A stretch of 64,000 nucleotides of DNA, taken from Angiostrongylus vasorum (lineage: Eukaryota > Nematoda > Chromadorea > Rhabditida > Metastrongylidae). The number at the start of each line of letters is the position of its first letter. Positions within the stretch are counted from its first letter, which is position 1. Shown here in pieces: positions 60,635 to 64,000 of this stretch. The notes under the pieces were generated by a model, which had not been told where the DNA came from, ran no database searches, and worked only from the letters and a program-made list of their open reading frames with translations. Location of the stretch: the NCBI GenBank assembly GCA_018806985.1, contig JADANN010000163.1:124001-188000 (forward strand), given 5' to 3'. A program made the translations under genes and the position numbers.

Positions 60635-60668
60635 GGGCTAACATTTCAGCCACATAGTCTTCTTCAGT
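60635..60668 (-). ncRNA. Hammerhead-like motif
   Basis: The minus strand reads ACTGAAGAAGACTATGTGGC, then TGAAATGTTAGCCC. CUGAAGA, GAAA and GUU are intact. Stem II could form AGAC/GGCU-type pairs only partly. It lies about 170 bases from the previous motif, on the opposite strand. Confidence 0.4.
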
Positions 60669-60989
60669 ACGCCGTTGATTCGAGTCGATTGTCGACTGCG
60701 CCACTGTTCCGTGCGATCTGTGGAGAGTTGTCGGTGACATGTACATGAGCCTGCTGGAGCGGAACGTCGTACGAATGAAACTACCTCACCGATGTTGTCC
60801 TTTTATGCCGGACCCTCTTTAGTGATTACCGATCCACTATTATCTGCTTTCATGAAAACAACCCATCCTTCAGCACTCGGAATTATAACAATTTGTACAA
60901 AATCTTGTGAATTGATAGATGTTGACGATAATATGATCGATATTTAGGGATAGCGGAAATCCAGACAAGTGTTCACTCGTTCGCTTTTT

Positions 60990-62870
60990 TCATTCAAACA
61001 GGTCTTTCATCCCTGCTTACGTAGCGACCAGGTTTCTGAAGCGTAAGTTAACGCAGGAAGAATCATTGAGTCGAAAAGGAGGGCACGAAGTCGGAGGTTG
61101 TTTTTTCTCTTCATTACATTCACGGTGCTCTTTAAAGCTGTCGAAGCCGCTCGTTTCCTACTACTCAACTCTGGAGCTAAATTGTTCGTATTGATTTCAT
61201 GACCTATATAGACACTGCTGCGGCATTCGGAGATATTCACTCCGTTGAGCGCGAATAGCGCGAATAGGCCGTGGTGAACTAATTCGTTGCTCATGAACAT
61301 CGTTTTTTTGAGAGCTAGTCAAAGACCAATCTTTCCACAGGTATTACCAAAGTCGGCATGCATTCGTTTCGTCTTGCTAATGTTAGGTGTTATAAGAACG
61401 ATGTTATCAGCAAAGCGAATACATTATAATTGTCGACCATCGGCTTTTCGACGTCGATGTTAATATCGTTGCAGAATGGTGAAATTTCGGTAGTGAAATC
61501 TTAACACAGCTCACAAAGAATCTTCATATATTGAGTAAGGACGTTGTGCCTGTCCAAGGCTTTCATTACTAGTTCTACCATAACTGAGTAAAAGCTTTGC
61601 TTAGACCGATGAAAGTGAGGTACAGCGGTCTGTTGGGATGTGGCGATACCTTGTTTATTCTCGTTATTATGTGGACGTTGTCTATCGTTTCGAATCCTTT
61701 ACGAAACCTTTCTTGGTCACATGGCAGCCCTTAGTCCAGTGGTCAGAGAATCTTGTTTAGGATGAGTCGATTAAAGAGTTTATGTAAAAATAGACAGCAA
61801 GCAGACAAGGCGATAGTTGCCGATATCGTGTAGGTCTCTTCTTAATAACAATTCAGCTGCTCTTTCAGTGAATAGTAACCTTGTATTCTAACCGGCAACG
61901 TGTGAAGAGTAGAGTCGGCGCGTGGATGAAGACTGGCGAGAGGGCCTCACATATGTTCAGATCTTATCCTGCCCGTACCAGATGCTGCTCGATTGTTCAA
62001 CGACGAAACAGCACGCCAAATTTCTGAAGGAAGAACCGATGCCACGAAATGTCCATCGTGTTTAATTTCATATGAGCGAACGAGGACACGGCCACTGAAG
62101 AGGTCCAAGTAGTAGCCCTGAATGATTTTCTCCATTGCCTTTCTGGAAGCTACAACTATTCTGTCTGAGTATCGGGGTGCAATTATCTCGATTTTGCAAT
62201 TTGTGAAGCTTCTGTGGGCCTTCGGAATGCTTTTCCCGGCTTTCCCATCTTCGGTCATAACTGCTTCTCTTCATCTTTTACCGCTTGTATGCATTGTTTT
62301 GCAAATTCGGGCACGAGTTAGGAGTTGCATGTAACTCGTACTGATTCAACAATGGCGTGTCAGGTCAAGTGTTCCTGGAAGCAGACGTCTTTTGGTGACT
62401 TTCGAACCCTCGGGTTTCATAGCACTAAGGTAAAGGTGTTGAATGAGCGAATCGTATTCTTCGTCGATGTTATCGAGAACAATATCCTCTCGAATTGCTA
62501 TGATGTAGTCTATTTCGTTATGGTACTCGTCATTAGTAAACTCCCACGTCCATCGTTGACGGTGAGGGTTTTAAAATTGCGAGTTATTGTGAACGGTTTT
62601 GATTGTCACGGAAAACTCTGACACCCTGCTGTTTTAATTTTATTTCGCAAGTCCCAGTGTGGCGTTCTTCAGACATTCTTCTTATTCCAAAGTTAGCGTT
62701 AAAATCTTCAACAACGACATTAACAATGCCTGGTCTTCTCTGTAAAACTTCTCCGCTTTCATAAAGAACACCTCGACTTCGTCTTCGGCATGGTTCAGTG
62801 CTGGCGGAAACGACGAGTATTGTCATATTCGGTATCGAACTACGTCTTTCCAAACCTAGACATCGATTTG
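60990..62870 (-). pseudogene. RTE-type non-LTR retrotransposon, broken copy 2
   Basis: On the minus strand, from 62870 downwards: an endonuclease piece (IVNVVVEDFNANFGIRRMSE, then HTGTCEIKLKQQGVRVF), the linker (GKSIPKAHRSFTNCKIEIIA; VVASRKAMEKIIQGYYLDLF; WRAVSSLNNRAASGTGRIRS), RT fragments in changing frames between 61300 and 61940, and the C-terminal part (LNGVNISECRSSVYIGHEIN; LRLRALLFDSMILPALTYAS; ETWSLRKQ) at 61007-61300. The order is that of an RTE element, but stops and frameshifts break it. It ends abruptly near 60990. Confidence 0.9.
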
Positions 62871-63560
62871 GGTAGTTAGTTATTCGAATAAATCAAAGTT
62901 CACACAGAGAACATTCTTCGTGAATATGGAACGTTCTCTATCCATTCATACTGGTTCAGATCGCTTAGTCATCTTCTAAGAGTAGAGTCCTCTGTAAACC
63001 TCACCATAACGATCTCATAAATTATGTGTAAAAACACTTGCTACGCTGTTATCTCATGCAAACACTCGCGGATACCGCATTATGCTTTGAATCTCGCCTT
63101 ATCAGATTGTGCTATCTGAGAGACTTTCTTGTTAGCAAACCATCTCTTCATTCAATTTCCACTCCAGCCATGATGAAACAAACATAATCAGCCCATCAGT
63201 TGATGTTCTTAGTCCTTTCAGTTAATTCAACCAGTGTTTCTGCAACTCGCAATCTTCGTCTTGTATCGTTATCATTTTACCATTATTGATGTTACTACTA
63301 TAACAAACGCCCATAACCCAGTGCCTTAAGGCGTCCAGCTCAGTGACTAATACATTGAAGTCCCGCATGACTAATACAAAAGACGAGTAGTCAATCAGAC
63401 TAATATTAAGACAACTACATGGTGTTCTTACAACTGTGGACGTCACCACGGTTCATGGCTAAAGTCATGTTGACGAATCCTTAGATACAGAAGCCATAAT
63501 TTACATGTACTTCCAACAAACCATATCACATCTTACCTTCAAAGGGTAAAAAATACCAGA
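62871..63560. other. No clear gene; possible older RTE remnant
   Basis: Short frames only. A minus-strand frame at 63222-63449 contains FVLVMRDFNVLVTELDALRH, faintly like the GDFN block of an RTE endonuclease, but the rest does not support it. Confidence 0.25.
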
Positions 63561-64000
63561 CAAGTGAAGGACGTCATACACCATAATCCTCCTCATGAAA
63601 GGTGACCGAAGGGATCTTCATAACTACCGCCCGATATGCCTTTCGAGTTTAATCTACAAGCTCTTCACGAAAATTATCCTCACGAGCATAGCAAGGACAT
63701 TGGATAAGACGCAAATAGTTGACCAAGCAAGATTTCGACAAGGATTTTTGCTGCATGGGCCACGTCGAAACCGTGTTCAGGACCATAGAAGCTTGTCGAG
63801 AATACTGCCTACTTATAGTTTTCACTTTTATCGACTATGAAAAAACGTCTGACAGCGTAGAAACGCCTGATTATTTTACTTAATCGTAAGCAAACGAATT
63901 ATTTCAATGGTAAATAACTGTTCAAAAAAGAAACAACAGGATGAAAAGCCATGGAAGGGATAGCATTGAGCGAAATGTTTAGAGGTATACGGTCTCAGGG
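63560..64000 (+). pseudogene. RTE-type reverse transcriptase, broken copy 3, runs off the window
   Basis: Plus-strand MKGDRRDLHNYRPICLSSLI, YKLFTKIILTSIARTLDKTQ, DQARFRQGF, then in another frame FTFIDYEKTSDSVETPD, the RT motif A region. This matches copy 1 at 48880-49160 (DSGSYRPICLLS...DEGRPCEQAGLRK...FFDLRKTFDLV). Frameshifted after about 63760. The right end lies beyond the window. Confidence 0.85.

Overview
The window is eukaryotic and reads as a nematode genome, most likely a clade V parasite of the hookworm/strongylid type. The evidence is four spliced genes whose predicted proteins fit their C. elegans families closely, short introns with TTTCAG-type acceptors beside very long repeat-filled introns, and dense RTE-type LINEs, Penelope-like elements and tRNA-derived SINE-like repeats. 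The species call is inference. All exon coordinates below were built by eye from splice signals, reading phase and family conservation.

Layout. Positions 1-2850 are intergenic and hold a Penelope-derived unit (997-2102) with a 12-bp target-site duplication. Positions 2885 to about 28464 (+) carry one large gene, slo-2, encoding a KCNT/Slo2-type high-conductance K+ channel. At least 23 exons are spread over 25.6 kb, and its introns contain a second Penelope unit (11926-13091), a hairpin element and several SINE-like repeats. Positions 28465-31218 are a spacer. Positions 31219-35056 (+) encode a calponin-like-repeat (CLIK) actin-binding protein with a glutamate-rich tail. Positions 37769-38826 (-) are ribosomal protein gene rpl-35 (uL29). 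Positions 40964-44070 (-) are unc-18, the Munc18/Sec1 syntaxin regulator. From about 44.1 kb to the end I find no convincing cellular gene. That 20 kb holds three broken RTE retrotransposon copies, broken Penelope reverse-transcriptase and GIY-YIG fragments, tandem and inverted SINE-like units, a long GT tract and a TA-rich tract.

Functional theme. slo-2 and unc-18 both act in excitable cells (K+ conductance and vesicle fusion), the CLIK gene is a muscle/actin type, and rpl-35 is housekeeping. They are separate transcription units on both strands. Nothing indicates an operon.

The most unusual signal is a short motif recurring at least ten times in either orientation: CTGA(R)GA, then about 8-14 nt, then GAAA-C-GT(C/T)-AGC or a close variant. 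It fits the catalytic core of a hammerhead ribozyme. It sits inside the terminal repeats of the Penelope-derived units and in several small hairpin repeats. Other points worth checking are a one-base discrepancy at an unc-18 splice donor, a GC-AG intron and a missing conserved segment in slo-2, and two Penelope units that share the same internal inversion junction.
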